Positions 19,001-27,060 of a stretch of 64,000 bases of DNA are shown in pieces. The position numbers and the translations under genes were made by a program. The DNA is taken from contig SVKB01000008.1 of assembly GCA_015068665.1 (NCBI GenBank), positions 18,259-82,258 of the forward strand. The letters are read 5' to 3'. Position 1 is the stretch's first letter; each line of letters starts with the position of its first letter. The notes below the pieces were generated by a model. It ran no database searches. It was not told the origin of the DNA and saw only the letters and a list, made by a program, of their open reading frames with translations. The stretch is from Oscillospiraceae bacterium (GTDB taxonomy: Bacteria; Bacillota; Clostridia; UMGS1840; HGM11507).

Positions 19001-19234
19001 TCTTTTTACCGTTTCAACATTTAGTGGTTCAATATACACATGGTCTGCTATATTTGAATCGGTCATAATAGTTGCAGGGTTGGAATTTATAAGTACAACC
19101 TCCAGACCTTCCTCCTTAAGAGAACGGCAAGCCTGGGTGCCTGCATAGTCAAACTCAGCCGCCTGACCGATAACGATAGGACCCGAGCCTATAACCAAAA
19201 CCTTTTTTATATTTTCCTTTTTAGGCATTTTCAT
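16046..19234 (-). CDS. carB: Carbamoyl phosphate synthase large subunit
   Basis: This subunit makes carbamoyl phosphate from bicarbonate, ammonia and two ATP. The 1062-residue protein contains both homologous ATP-grasp halves: [21 protein letters not shown] at the start and [21 protein letters not shown] at ~545, each followed by its own glycine-rich loop ([12 protein letters not shown] and [10 protein letters not shown]). The C-terminal allosteric MGS-like domain spans ~930-1062. It overlaps carA by 14 bases. Its glutaminase partner lacks the active-site cysteine, so free ammonia may be the nitrogen source. Confidence 0.97.
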   Translation of the reverse strand: MKMPKKENIKKVLVIGSGPIVIGQAAEFDYAGTQACRSLKEEGLEVVLINSNPATIMTDSNIADHVYIEPLNVETVKRIILKEKPDSVLPALGGQTGLNLAMELAEEGFFEEHGINLLGTSVSSIKKAEDRQAFKDTMESINQPCIASKVVNTLEDAMDFAMEIGLPVIVRPAYTLGGTGGGIAYTEEELREITTNGLRLSRVTQVLIEKCISGWKEIEFEVLRDAKDNAITVCSMENIDPVGVHTGDSVVVAPALTLANREYQMLRCAALNIISALEIEGGCNVQFALHPESFEYAVIEVNPRVSRSSALASKATGFPIAKVTSKIAIGYTLDEIVNAVTKKTYACFEPTVDYCVIKFPRFPFDKFVNAEKALGTQMKATGEVMSISNNLESALLKAVRSLEIGTKHLWLEAFDELSDEEIRAKIFTMDYERIFAICEGLRRHIVTIEEISEKIKMDLFFLKKFKNIIDMEEKIKAGLDEETYIQAKKMGFLNEVIELLAGKKCEFDKPAVYKIVDTCAGEFEAETPYFYSTYDEENESVRTDKKKILVLGSGPIRIGQGIEFDYCSVHCVWALKEEGYETIIANNNPETVSTDFDTSDKLYFEPLTKEDMKHLVNTEKPDGAIVQFGGQTAIKLTKALTELGVEILGTKLEDIDAAEDREKFDEILENLNIKRPQGDTVFTEEEALSVANKLGYPVLVRPSYVLGGQGMEIAYCDNDIKEFMKIITSQSELKEHPILIDKYLLGKEVEVDAICDGVDILIPGIMEHVERAGVHSGDSISVYPAKTISDRLKKVIYDYTKALAMALNVKGLVNIQFVIYNDEVYIIEVNPRSSRTVPYISKVTTVPMVDLATKVILGTPLKDLGYGTGIYKESEYSCVKVPVFSFEKLHGVDATLGPEMKSTGEVLGIAKTFDEALYKGVVASGINIKEKGKIFISVKDNDKQEIIDIAAIYEMLGFDIYATAGTANVLNNHFIAASVVRKVADGENNVIDIMGRNGFDVIINTPTRGRKEETDGFKIRRLAVEHGIPCFTSLDTARAVGKILLDKKKNNNDPSIIDITTI

Positions 19235-20297
19235 TACCTCCCATCAAGCTAACAAATTTATCATACAGATAGGAGGTATCCTTATTAACCTCGATTGGCT
19301 CCGGATGGAACTGAACCGAAAAAGCCGGTAAGTTTTTATATATTATTCCCTCAACTGTATCATCGTTTATATTTATATGTGATATTACCGCTTCATCCTC
19401 ATTTATCCCGGATACGGTATACCCGTGATTCTGACTTGTGATATGGGTTCTGCCTGAATCAAGATCCTTAACGGGCTGACTTGACCCTCTGTGACCGTAT
19501 TTTAATTTTTCTACCGAACCTCCCATAGCAAGAGCCATCAGCTGATGACCAAGCTCAATACCAAACATTGGGACCTTTTTATCCATAAGAGCCTTTATCT
19601 CGGCGATAACCCCGGTAAGCTCTTTTGGATTTCCCGGTCCGTCCGAAAGAAGCACTCCGTCAGGCTCCAACAAAAGAACCTCTTCTGCAGTTTTATTATA
19701 CGGAACAACCGTAATGTCAAGCTTCCTTCTTTTAAGACTGTCAAGTATACTGTCGGTAACACCAAAATCATATACTACAACATGAGCTACGGCATCCTCT
19801 GTGGATATTGTAAGCTCGTTTTTTACGGAAACCTCCGCTACAGCATTTTTTATTTCATAAGCTTTAATTTCATCAAGCTCTTTTTCCTTGTCAAATTCGC
19901 CGGTAATGATTTTACCGTTCATTGTTCCGTTATCTCTTAAATGTCTTGTAAGAGCTCTTGTATCAATATCGTAAAGTGCAACAATGTTATTTTCTTCAAG
20001 ATATTTTTCAAAATCCCCTTCGCATCTGAAGTTATTGGGGAAATCGCAAATTTCCCTTACTATTATTCCCTGGGGATAGATTCCCTCTCTTGAAACATCC
20101 TCTTTATTTACACCGTAATTTCCTATTAACGGAAAGGTCAATACAACCAACTGACCCTTATATGCAGGGGTGGTTATAAGCTCCTGATAGCCTACCATTG
20201 AAGTACAGAATACCACTTCCCCTGTTGCATTTTTTATTTTACCCTTTACCCTGCCGGGGAACATTTTTCCGTCGGCAAGTAACAACATTGCTTTCAC
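19221..20297 (-). CDS. carA: Carbamoyl phosphate synthase small subunit, catalytic Cys replaced by Glu
   Basis: CarA normally hydrolyses glutamine and channels ammonia to CarB. The 358-residue protein has the N-terminal CarA domain ([20 protein letters not shown]) and a class I glutaminase domain from ~170 ([18 protein letters not shown]). At the nucleophile elbow, where the family has GICLGHQ, the sequence reads GIELGHQ: codon GAG near 19550. The His and Glu of the triad (FSVQFHPE) remain. A Cys-to-Glu change needs three base changes in that codon, so a simple read error is unlikely. Predicted to be an inactive glutaminase that may still be structurally required. Confidence 0.93.
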   Translation of the reverse strand: MKAMLLLADGKMFPGRVKGKIKNATGEVVFCTSMVGYQELITTPAYKGQLVVLTFPLIGNYGVNKEDVSREGIYPQGIIVREICDFPNNFRCEGDFEKYLEENNIVALYDIDTRALTRHLRDNGTMNGKIITGEFDKEKELDEIKAYEIKNAVAEVSVKNELTISTEDAVAHVVVYDFGVTDSILDSLKRRKLDITVVPYNKTAEEVLLLEPDGVLLSDGPGNPKELTGVIAEIKALMDKKVPMFGIELGHQLMALAMGGSVEKLKYGHRGSSQPVKDLDSGRTHITSQNHGYTVSGINEDEAVISHININDDTVEGIIYKNLPAFSVQFHPEPIEVNKDTSYLYDKFVSLMGGNENA

Positions 20298-20341
20298 TTT
20301 ACAATCATTCCTTTCTTATGTATCTTTTCCTGATGTTTAAT

Positions 20342-21253
20342 TTATTTTATAAAAGAAATTTCATCTCTCATTCTTATTGCTTCATCACGGGCAGCCTTCG
20401 CATAGTCAGCCTCGTCATAGTTACCCTTTTTATAAGCACACATAATTCCTCTTGAGGAATTGATTATTGCACCAAGCCCCTTATCGTCAAAGGCATATTT
20501 TATATCATCCGCACCGCCGCCCTGCGCACCGTAACCCGGAACAAGGAAGAAGGTATTGGGATTGGATTTTCTGATTTCCTTTAACTGCTCGGGATAGGTT
20601 GCACCCACAACAGCTCCTACTCTTGAATAGCCGTATTCACCAATGGAATCCTTACCCCACATATCAACAAGCTCTGCCATTTTTTCATAGATTTTCTTAC
20701 CGTCCTTTAACTCAAGGTCCTGTAATTCGCCGCTTGACTTATTTGAGGTTTTAACCAAAACAAATATGGTTTTATCACCGTCAAAGGTACTTACAAAGGG
20801 AGCGATTCCGTCAGTTCCCAGGTATCCGTTTACAGTAAGGGAATCTGCACCGAAGGCAGGAGTCTTTACGGTATCGGAAAGCTTTGTTTCACCAAGATAT
20901 GCGGTTGCATAGGCTTCACTTGTTGCACCGATATCGTTTCTCTTACCGTCCAATATTACATACATGCCTTTTTCTTTTGCATAGTTGATGGTTTCGAGAA
21001 GAACCTCTTCGCCGTATACACCGTACATTTCATAGTATGCACTCTGCGGCTTGACTGCCGGCACGATATCGCAAAGGGCATCTATAAGTCCCTTATTGAA
21101 TTCTAAAATTGCATAAGCTGCACCCTTTAAGGTTTCTCCGTATTCCTTAAAATACTTTGCCTTTATAAATTCGGGAACATAGTCTATTTTAGGATCAAGA
21201 CCTGCTACAGTCGGGTTTTTCTTTTCGATTATTTTTTTGATTAATGAATCCAT
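20342..21253 (-). CDS. pyrF: Orotidine 5'-phosphate decarboxylase (long form)
   Basis: PyrF makes UMP from OMP. The 303-residue protein is the long type 2 form. VAGLDPKIDYVPEFI opens the barrel; the catalytic charged network is in VILDGKRNDIGATSEAYA; the phosphate loop is VPGYGAQGG near residue 240. It starts one base after the preceding pyrC stop. pyrE, which supplies its substrate, is not in this operon or window. Confidence 0.96.
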   Translation of the reverse strand: MDSLIKKIIEKKNPTVAGLDPKIDYVPEFIKAKYFKEYGETLKGAAYAILEFNKGLIDALCDIVPAVKPQSAYYEMYGVYGEEVLLETINYAKEKGMYVILDGKRNDIGATSEAYATAYLGETKLSDTVKTPAFGADSLTVNGYLGTDGIAPFVSTFDGDKTIFVLVKTSNKSSGELQDLELKDGKKIYEKMAELVDMWGKDSIGEYGYSRVGAVVGATYPEQLKEIRKSNPNTFFLVPGYGAQGGGADDIKYAFDDKGLGAIINSSRGIMCAYKKGNYDEADYAKAARDEAIRMRDEISFIK

Positions 21254-22528
21254 TTATATTTCCTCCAATACATCTATACCATCTACAAATACATTTTCTA
21301 TTTTTGCTTCAAACTTAAAGCCGAAATAAGGTGAGTTCTTACTCTTTGAAACTACATCCTCTTTTTTATATTCATACTCATTATCAACCGATGCAATAAC
21401 AAGGTCACATACAGCTCCCTCTTTTATTTCACCGCCCTCTAAGTTAAAGAATCTGTGAGGTGTATAGCTCATAAGCTTAATTATTTCGCTTAAGCTCATT
21501 CCCTTGTTTTTGTGAAGATAGTGATAAGCAACAGGGAAAGCGGTTTCAAAGCCTATAATACCGTTTAAGGCTTTATCGAATTCGCAGTTCTTTTCATCAA
21601 TATGGTGAGGAGCGTGGTCAGTACCTATCATATCAATGGTTCCGTCCTTCAGACCTTCAATGATTGCCTCAAGGTCATCATCCTCTCTTAAAGGGGGATT
21701 CATTTTTGCATTGGTATTAAATCCCTCACACATTTTATCGGTAAGTGAGAAATAATGAGGACAGGTATCAGCTGTAACCTTTACCCCCTGCTTTTTAAAC
21801 TCTCTTATAATCTCGACAGCGCCTCTGGTGCTTACATGGGTGATGTGAACGGGAGTGTTTGTATTCTTTGCTATTATAATATCCCTGGCGGTCATAGCCT
21901 CCTCTGCGGCTCTGTTTGTACCGCGAAGTCCCAGATAGGTTGACATAAAGCCTTCATTCATACAGCCTCCGTCAACAAGGCTTAAATCCTCTGCGTGAGA
22001 AATCACGGGAAGCCCTAACATATTTGCATATACAAGAGCTTTTTTCATTAAAGAGGGATCGCTTACCGGTTTACCGTCATCGGTTACGGCAATTATTCCG
22101 GATTTTTGCATTTCACCCATTTCGGCAAGCTCCTCTCCCTTTAAGCCCTTGGAGATCGCACCTGACTGATAAACTCTGATAACAGCCTTATCCTTTATTT
22201 TTTTATAAATGTAATCAATTACCGTTTTATTATCGGCAACAGGGCTTGTGTTAGGCATTGCAAGAACCGAGGTAAATCCTCCCTTTGCGGCACTTTTTGA
22301 GCCTGATTCAATATCCTCTTTATATTCAAAGCCCGGATCTCTTAAGTGGCAATGGATATCAAAAAGCCCGGGAAATGCAATTTTACCTTCCCCCTCAATT
22401 ATTTTGTCGTATTTTTCAGTCTTTAAATTTTTGCCGATTTTTTCAATTTTGTCATTATTTATAATTATATCGCATTTCTCTTCCTTATTGAAGTTAATGA
22501 GATTTATATTCGTAATTAAAGTTTTCAT
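21254..22528 (-). CDS. pyrC: Dihydroorotase
   Basis: This zinc enzyme cyclises carbamoyl aspartate to dihydroorotate. The 424-residue protein is a type I amidohydrolase: the HxH metal pair is in FDIHCHLRDPGF, further ligands are in LPVISHAEDL and NTPVHITHVSTRG, and the catalytic Asp is in IGTDHAPHH. It overlaps pyrB by four bases (ATGA), and pyrF follows directly. Confidence 0.97.
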   Translation of the reverse strand: MKTLITNINLINFNKEEKCDIIINNDKIEKIGKNLKTEKYDKIIEGEGKIAFPGLFDIHCHLRDPGFEYKEDIESGSKSAAKGGFTSVLAMPNTSPVADNKTVIDYIYKKIKDKAVIRVYQSGAISKGLKGEELAEMGEMQKSGIIAVTDDGKPVSDPSLMKKALVYANMLGLPVISHAEDLSLVDGGCMNEGFMSTYLGLRGTNRAAEEAMTARDIIIAKNTNTPVHITHVSTRGAVEIIREFKKQGVKVTADTCPHYFSLTDKMCEGFNTNAKMNPPLREDDDLEAIIEGLKDGTIDMIGTDHAPHHIDEKNCEFDKALNGIIGFETAFPVAYHYLHKNKGMSLSEIIKLMSYTPHRFFNLEGGEIKEGAVCDLVIASVDNEYEYKKEDVVSKSKNSPYFGFKFEAKIENVFVDGIDVLEEI

Positions 22529-23457
22529 TTATCCTCACCCTGCCCTTTTCTTGTTAGTAAATACAGTATCGCCATTCTTACCGCAACACCGTTTAAAACC
22601 TGCTCGTCTATAAAGGAACGCTCGTGTCCGTATATTCCCGATGTGATTTCCACACCTCTGTTAACAGGTCCCGGATGAAGAATTATTGCATCTTCCTTAG
22701 CTAATTTTATTCTTTCCTCGTTTACGCCGAATAAATCAGAATACTCGTCTATGCTTGGAAAAAGCCCCTTCTTTTGTCTTTCAAGCTGCATACGAAGTCC
22801 CATAACAACATCTGCACCCTTTATTGCCTTTTCCACATCGGTATAAGCCTTGACATTAAGTCTTTCAATTTCAACGGGAAGAAGAGTTGACGGTGCACAT
22901 AAGGTTACCTCGGCACCGAATTTGTTAAGAAGATAGATATTGCTTCTTGCAACACGGCTATGTAAAACATCACCGACAATAGCAACCTTCAGACCTTCCA
23001 GTTTTCCTTTTTTTTCTATCATAGTGTACGCATCCAACAATGCCTGGGTAGGATGCTCGTTCATTCCGTCCCCCGCATTTATAACCGATGCGTTTACGTT
23101 TGCTGCCACAAGATGAGGGGCACCTGCTGACTGATGTCTTATAACAAGGGCATCATTTCCCATCATATCAATAGTTCTTGCGGTATCAATAAGGGATTCC
23201 CCTTTTGCCACCGAGGAGGAGGCAACCGCAACATTGGCGGCATTGGCACTTAAATATTTTGATGCAAGCTCAAAGGACAATCTTGTTCTTGTGCTGTTTT
23301 CATAAAACAGGGTTATAACGGTTTTACCCTGCAGGTGAGGAGTTTTTTTATTGTTCTTAACAATAATCTCCTTCATTATTCCGGCAGTCTTTAAAATTTC
23401 ATTTATCTGATCTGCACTTAAATCCTTTATTCCAAGTAAGTCCTTTGGAAACTTCAT
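22525..23457 (-). CDS. pyrB: Aspartate carbamoyltransferase catalytic subunit
   Basis: PyrB joins carbamoyl phosphate to aspartate. The start at 23457 (MKFPKDLLGI), preceded by GAAAGGGG, gives 310 residues; an in-frame ATG at 23523 has no RBS and lies across a hairpin. The carbamoyl phosphate loop is YENSTRTRLSFE, and HPTQALLDAYT and LHPGPVNRG are the other family signatures. No regulatory pyrI gene is present. Confidence 0.97.
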   Translation of the reverse strand: MKFPKDLLGIKDLSADQINEILKTAGIMKEIIVKNNKKTPHLQGKTVITLFYENSTRTRLSFELASKYLSANAANVAVASSSVAKGESLIDTARTIDMMGNDALVIRHQSAGAPHLVAANVNASVINAGDGMNEHPTQALLDAYTMIEKKGKLEGLKVAIVGDVLHSRVARSNIYLLNKFGAEVTLCAPSTLLPVEIERLNVKAYTDVEKAIKGADVVMGLRMQLERQKKGLFPSIDEYSDLFGVNEERIKLAKEDAIILHPGPVNRGVEITSGIYGHERSFIDEQVLNGVAVRMAILYLLTRKGQGEDK

Positions 23458-23491
23458 TTTATATATGCCCCTTTCAGTTTCTTTTTTTATT

Positions 23492-23520
23492 AAACGGGAC
23501 TGTATAATACAGCCCCGTTT
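23492..23520 (-). other. Intercistronic RNA hairpin between uraA and pyrB
   Basis: A 13-bp stem with arms AAACGGGGCTGTA and TACAGTCCCGTTT (minus strand) closes a loop of three bases. One pair is G-U, allowed in RNA made from the minus strand but a mismatch in the + orientation. There is no T-run after it, so it is a candidate for RNA processing or pausing rather than termination. Confidence 0.55.
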
Positions 23521-23529
23521 CATTACTGA

Positions 23530-24918
23530 TTATTCATCCTTTTCAAATACATAGTCGTTGCCGGGTAATACGATATTAAGAACAATACCTAAAATTGAAG
23601 CAACTGCAAGTGAAGATAAGGAAATAGTTACTGCGCCGATAGTAAATGTAGCTGCTGAGCCAAGACCTAAAGCAGATACCAAAATGATAGCAGCAATTAT
23701 TAAGTTTCTGCTCTTTGTGAAATCAACCTTGTTTTCAACAATGTTTCTTACACCTACTGCGGAAATCATACCGTAAAGGATAAAGGAAATACCGCCGATA
23801 ACTGAAGTAGGAATAAGTGATACAAGTGCTGCAAATTTAGGTGAGAAGGAAAGAATGATTGCAAATAAAGCTGCAATTCTTATTACCTTGGGATCGTATA
23901 CCTTGGATAAAGCAAGAACGCCTGTATTTTCACCGTAAGTTGTATTTGCAGGACCTCCGAATAATGAAGCAAGTGTTGTAGCAATACCGTCGCCCATTAA
24001 GGTTCTGTGAAGACCCGGTTTAGCAATAAAGTTTTTACCAACAGTTGATGATATAGCGGAAATATCGCCGATGTGCTCCATCATGGTTGCAAGAGAAATA
24101 GGAATAATTGCAATGATTGAGCTTATAATCAAAGATGTATTTGTCCAGTCAATACCGCCGAATACAGTACCGTTCCATTTAACAGGAATACCAATCCACT
24201 TAGCATCAAGGAAGTTCTTTAATGCGCCGTTATCGAAAAGGATAAGTGCGGGATTACCTGCAAGAGCAATATATGAACCGCCGTTTACTTCAATAGTTTT
24301 ACCGAACAGTAAAGCTAAAATTGCGGCGATTGCGCAGGAGCCTAAAACGCCAAGTAAAATAGGAATGATTTTAGCCATACCCTTACCCCAGATATTGAAT
24401 ACAATGATTATAATCAAAGCTATAACAGCTATTAACCAGTTCTGAGTACAGTTGTTAACAGCACTTCCTGCCAGACCAAGACCGATTGCAATAATAATTG
24501 GTCCTGTAACAACAGGTGGGAAGAATTTCATTACCTTGTTGATTCCCACAAGCTTGATAAGACCTGCAAGAACAAGATAAACAAGACCAGCACAAGCAAC
24601 ACCTAAGCATGCATAAGGAAGAAGCTGAGCATTTGTCATACCGTTTGCACCCGAAATTGGTGCAATTGCACCGTAACCGCCTAAGAAAGCAAAGGAGGAA
24701 CCAAGAAAAGCAGGAACCTCACCCTTTGAAATCAGGTGGAACAGTAAGGTACCAAGACCTGCCATTAAAAGTGTTGTAGCAACATCAAGACCGGTAAGAA
24801 GCGGTACTAACACTGTTGCTCCGAACATTGCGAACATGTGCTGGAAGCCCAGAACCACTGTTTTTCCAAGACCAAGTTCTCTGACATCGTAGATGCCGTC
24901 ATTAATTTTCTGTGACAT
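23530..24918 (-). CDS. uraA: Uracil permease (NCS2 family)
   Basis: A 462-residue membrane protein with about 12-14 hydrophobic segments, predicted to import uracil by proton symport. QHMFAMFGATVLVPLLTGLD near the N-terminus, the conserved MMEHIGDISAIS and GDGIATTLASLFGGPANTTYGENTG are typical of UraA/PyrP. In Bacillus the equivalent pyrP is also second in the pyr operon, after pyrR. The gap to pyrR is 24 bases, with no separate attenuator. Confidence 0.96.
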   Translation of the reverse strand: MSQKINDGIYDVRELGLGKTVVLGFQHMFAMFGATVLVPLLTGLDVATTLLMAGLGTLLFHLISKGEVPAFLGSSFAFLGGYGAIAPISGANGMTNAQLLPYACLGVACAGLVYLVLAGLIKLVGINKVMKFFPPVVTGPIIIAIGLGLAGSAVNNCTQNWLIAVIALIIIIVFNIWGKGMAKIIPILLGVLGSCAIAAILALLFGKTIEVNGGSYIALAGNPALILFDNGALKNFLDAKWIGIPVKWNGTVFGGIDWTNTSLIISSIIAIIPISLATMMEHIGDISAISSTVGKNFIAKPGLHRTLMGDGIATTLASLFGGPANTTYGENTGVLALSKVYDPKVIRIAALFAIILSFSPKFAALVSLIPTSVIGGISFILYGMISAVGVRNIVENKVDFTKSRNLIIAAIILVSALGLGSAATFTIGAVTISLSSLAVASILGIVLNIVLPGNDYVFEKDE

Positions 24919-24942
24919 TTTAAACCCCTCATTTCTTTTATT

Positions 24943-25476
24943 TTATTTTTTTTGCTCTAAAATAACTACATCCTCACCGTCATGCTCAGAAACCTTAACA
25001 TGAACTACCTCTTTTTTAGAGGTGGGAAGATTTTTACCCACATAATCTGCGTGGATGGGAAGCTCTCTGTGCCCCCTGTCTATAAGCACTGCAAGCTGAA
25101 TAAGCTTCGGTCTGCCTAAATCCATAACAGCATCTATTGCCGCACGACAGGTTCTGCCTGTGTATAGCACATCGTCAACAAGAATTATCTTTTTATCCTG
25201 AATGGAGAACGGAATATCCGTTCCGTTTAAAATGGGATGCTCGTCCAGTACACTTAAATCATCACGGTAGAAGGTAATATCAAGGATTCCGAAATCCACA
25301 TCCACACCCTCGTTTTCTTTTATTCTTTCCTTTATCAGCTTGGCAAGTGAAACGCCGCGTCTCTGGATACCTATTAAACAAATATCCTCAAGGCCTTTGT
25401 TTTTTTCAATTATTTCGTAGGAAATTCTGGTTGCGGCTCTTTTTATACCCGCGCTGTCAAGAATAAGCTTTTCCAT
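24943..25476 (-). CDS. pyrR: Bifunctional pyr operon attenuator / uracil phosphoribosyltransferase
   Basis: PyrR binds pyr leader RNA when UMP is abundant and promotes termination; it also has weak uracil phosphoribosyltransferase activity. The 177-residue protein has the PRPP motif [20 protein letters not shown] and the typical [11 protein letters not shown] and [19 protein letters not shown]. The ATG at 25476 after GAGGTG is preferred; an in-frame GTG lies 9 bases upstream. It heads the operon and is itself preceded by a PyrR-binding leader, so it is autoregulated. Confidence 0.97.
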   Translation of the reverse strand: MEKLILDSAGIKRAATRISYEIIEKNKGLEDICLIGIQRRGVSLAKLIKERIKENEGVDVDFGILDITFYRDDLSVLDEHPILNGTDIPFSIQDKKIILVDDVLYTGRTCRAAIDAVMDLGRPKLIQLAVLIDRGHRELPIHADYVGKNLPTSKKEVVHVKVSEHDGEDVVILEQKK

Positions 25477-25497
25477 ACTGCACACCTCGTTTTTTTA

Positions 25498-25612
25498 AAA
25501 AATAAAACCGCCTATCCTGACGATAGACGGTATTATAATCCCATAGTAAACAAGTATAAAATTTATAATATCGCCTTATCAGCCTCTCCGGACTAATTTA
25601 AAGGTCTTTTCA
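25498..25612 (-). promoter_or_regulatory. PyrR-dependent attenuator of the pyr operon
   Basis: On the minus strand, AGTCCGGAGAGGCTGATAAG (25598-25579) matches the PyrR-binding anti-antiterminator loop of Bacillus pyr leaders. It is followed by a terminator with arms ACCGTCTATC and GATAGGCGGT (25531-25507) and a T-rich tail. High UMP should favour binding and termination before pyrR. Confidence 0.9.
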
Positions 25613-25621
25613 TCGTTATTT

Positions 25622-25650
25622 ATTATACTACTATTCTTTTTAAATGTCTA
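25622..25650 (-). promoter_or_regulatory. Promoter of the pyr operon
   Basis: On the minus strand TAGACA (25650-25645) and TATAAT (25627-25622) are 17 bases apart, ~15 bases before the attenuator. The -35 element overlaps the end of rluD. Confidence 0.75.
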
Positions 25651-26559
25651 TAGTTTTTTTGACAATTTCTCCAGAATTTCGCAAAAATATCCGGGGAGCG
25701 GAGCTTCAAAGGTCATCTCCCTGTCGGTAACCGGATGACGGAAGGTTATTTTAAAGGCGTGGAGAAGCTGTCCGTCAAGGTTGAATTTTTGTTTTTTGGG
25801 ACCGTAAACATTATCTCCCAGTATAGGCTTACCGATATGGGAAAGGTGAACTCTTATCTGATGTGTACGCCCTGTTTCAAGCACACAATGTAAGAGTGTA
25901 AAGCCCTCATAACGCTCTTTGACAAAATAGTGAGTAACGGCTTCTTTTGAATTCTTCAAGGTTACTGCCATTTTTTTACGGTCTTTTTCACTTCTTCCGA
26001 TAGGTGCATTGACAGTTCCGTCCTCCTTAACCTCGCCTATTGCAAGAGCAAGATATTCCCTTCTTGCAGTATGCTCTTTTATCTGCTCCGCCAAAGAAAG
26101 ATGGGCGCGGTTTGATTTTGCCACAAGTAACAGTCCTGAGGTATCCTTGTCAATCCTGTGGACTATACCCGGTCTTATCACTCCGTTTATTTCGGATAAG
26201 GAATCCTTACAGTAGCCCAAGAGAGCATTTACCAGGGTCCCCTCGTAATTTCCCGCCGCAGGATGAACAACCATTCCTCTCGGCTTATTGATAACAAGAA
26301 CATCCTCATCCTCATAGATAATATCAAGAGGAATATCCTCTGCTTTCACATCCAGGATAACCGGATCGGGTACGGTAAACACAATTTCATCGTTTATTTT
26401 AGGCTTGAAGTTGGACTTTACAATCTCACCATTAACGGCTACCAGTCCTTTTTCTATATAATTCTGAATATTATTACGGGTAAATTCGGGAAAAAGCCTG
26501 CATAAAAGCTTATCTATTCTTACGCCGCTCTCATCCGCTTTAATTCGTTTCTCTTCCAA
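25648..26559 (-). CDS. rluD: RluA/RluD family 23S rRNA pseudouridine synthase
   Basis: A 303-residue pseudouridine synthase with an N-terminal S4 RNA-binding domain (VRIDKLLCRLFPEFTRNNIQ) and the catalytic motif GIVHRIDKDTSGLLLVAK. The catalytic Asp is in RIDKDTSG. The likely start is TTG at 26559, with AAGGAG 9 bases upstream, one base after the lspA stop; an in-frame ATG at 26607 lies within lspA and has no RBS. Next to lspA, as the ylyB homologue is in Bacillus. It is the last gene of the housekeeping run. Confidence 0.92.
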   Translation of the reverse strand: MEEKRIKADESGVRIDKLLCRLFPEFTRNNIQNYIEKGLVAVNGEIVKSNFKPKINDEIVFTVPDPVILDVKAEDIPLDIIYEDEDVLVINKPRGMVVHPAAGNYEGTLVNALLGYCKDSLSEINGVIRPGIVHRIDKDTSGLLLVAKSNRAHLSLAEQIKEHTARREYLALAIGEVKEDGTVNAPIGRSEKDRKKMAVTLKNSKEAVTHYFVKERYEGFTLLHCVLETGRTHQIRVHLSHIGKPILGDNVYGPKKQKFNLDGQLLHAFKITFRHPVTDREMTFEAPLPGYFCEILEKLSKKL

Positions 26560-26560
26560 A

Positions 26561-27004
26561 TTACTGCTCCTTTGAAAATAAAATTGCCCCGCACAGCAAA
26601 ATTGCACCGATTACCACAAAGCAGTCAGCCACATTGAAAACGGGATAATTTATTATTCTTACATCAATAAAATCGACTACATAGCCAAGCCTTATACGGT
26701 CAATCAGATTACCGATACCGCCTGACATAATAAAAAACAGAGAAAGCTTTATAAGCTTGTTCTGAGGTTTATATTTAATAATGTAAAACAGCATTGCCAG
26801 GATAATAAGCAAGGTTACAGCAATGAAAAACCATTGCCTGTTCTGCATAATTCCGAATGCAGCCCCTCTGTTTTCAACATAGGTAAAATAAAGCACATCC
26901 GGGATAAGCTCGGTATCCTTTAAAATAAATACTGTTTTAGCAAGATACTTTGTATAAATATCAAGGGCAAGTATTCCGAGAGATATCAAAATATAAATAA
27001 GCAT
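26561..27004 (-). CDS. lspA: Lipoprotein signal peptidase
   Basis: LspA is a membrane aspartyl protease that removes lipoprotein signal peptides after lipidation. The 147-residue protein has four hydrophobic helices; the catalytic aspartates lie in GGIGNLIDRI and FNVADCFVVIG, and ENRGAAFG is a conserved segment. The ATG at 27004 follows GAGG by 6 bases; an in-frame ATG at 27034 lies in the hairpin upstream. A candidate client lipoprotein in this window is the binding protein at 54538-55482. Confidence 0.95.
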   Translation of the reverse strand: MLIYILISLGILALDIYTKYLAKTVFILKDTELIPDVLYFTYVENRGAAFGIMQNRQWFFIAVTLLIILAMLFYIIKYKPQNKLIKLSLFFIMSGGIGNLIDRIRLGYVVDFIDVRIINYPVFNVADCFVVIGAILLCGAILFSKEQ

Positions 27005-27020
27005 ATTAATCCTCTTTTTT

Positions 27021-27046
27021 AAAAGGGGATGCAAAAAACATCCCCT
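27021..27046 (-). terminator. Hairpin between ileS and lspA
   Basis: The arms AGGGGATG and CATCCCCT close a short loop. On the minus strand only TTTT follows, so it may reduce rather than stop read-through to lspA. Confidence 0.55.
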
Positions 27047-27060
27047 CTTATATCATATAA

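Noticed and set aside
19540..19560. Sequencing error as the cause of the missing CarA cysteine
   Set aside because: The frame is intact on both sides and the codon GAG differs from both Cys codons at all three bases, so a single miscall or indel cannot produce it.
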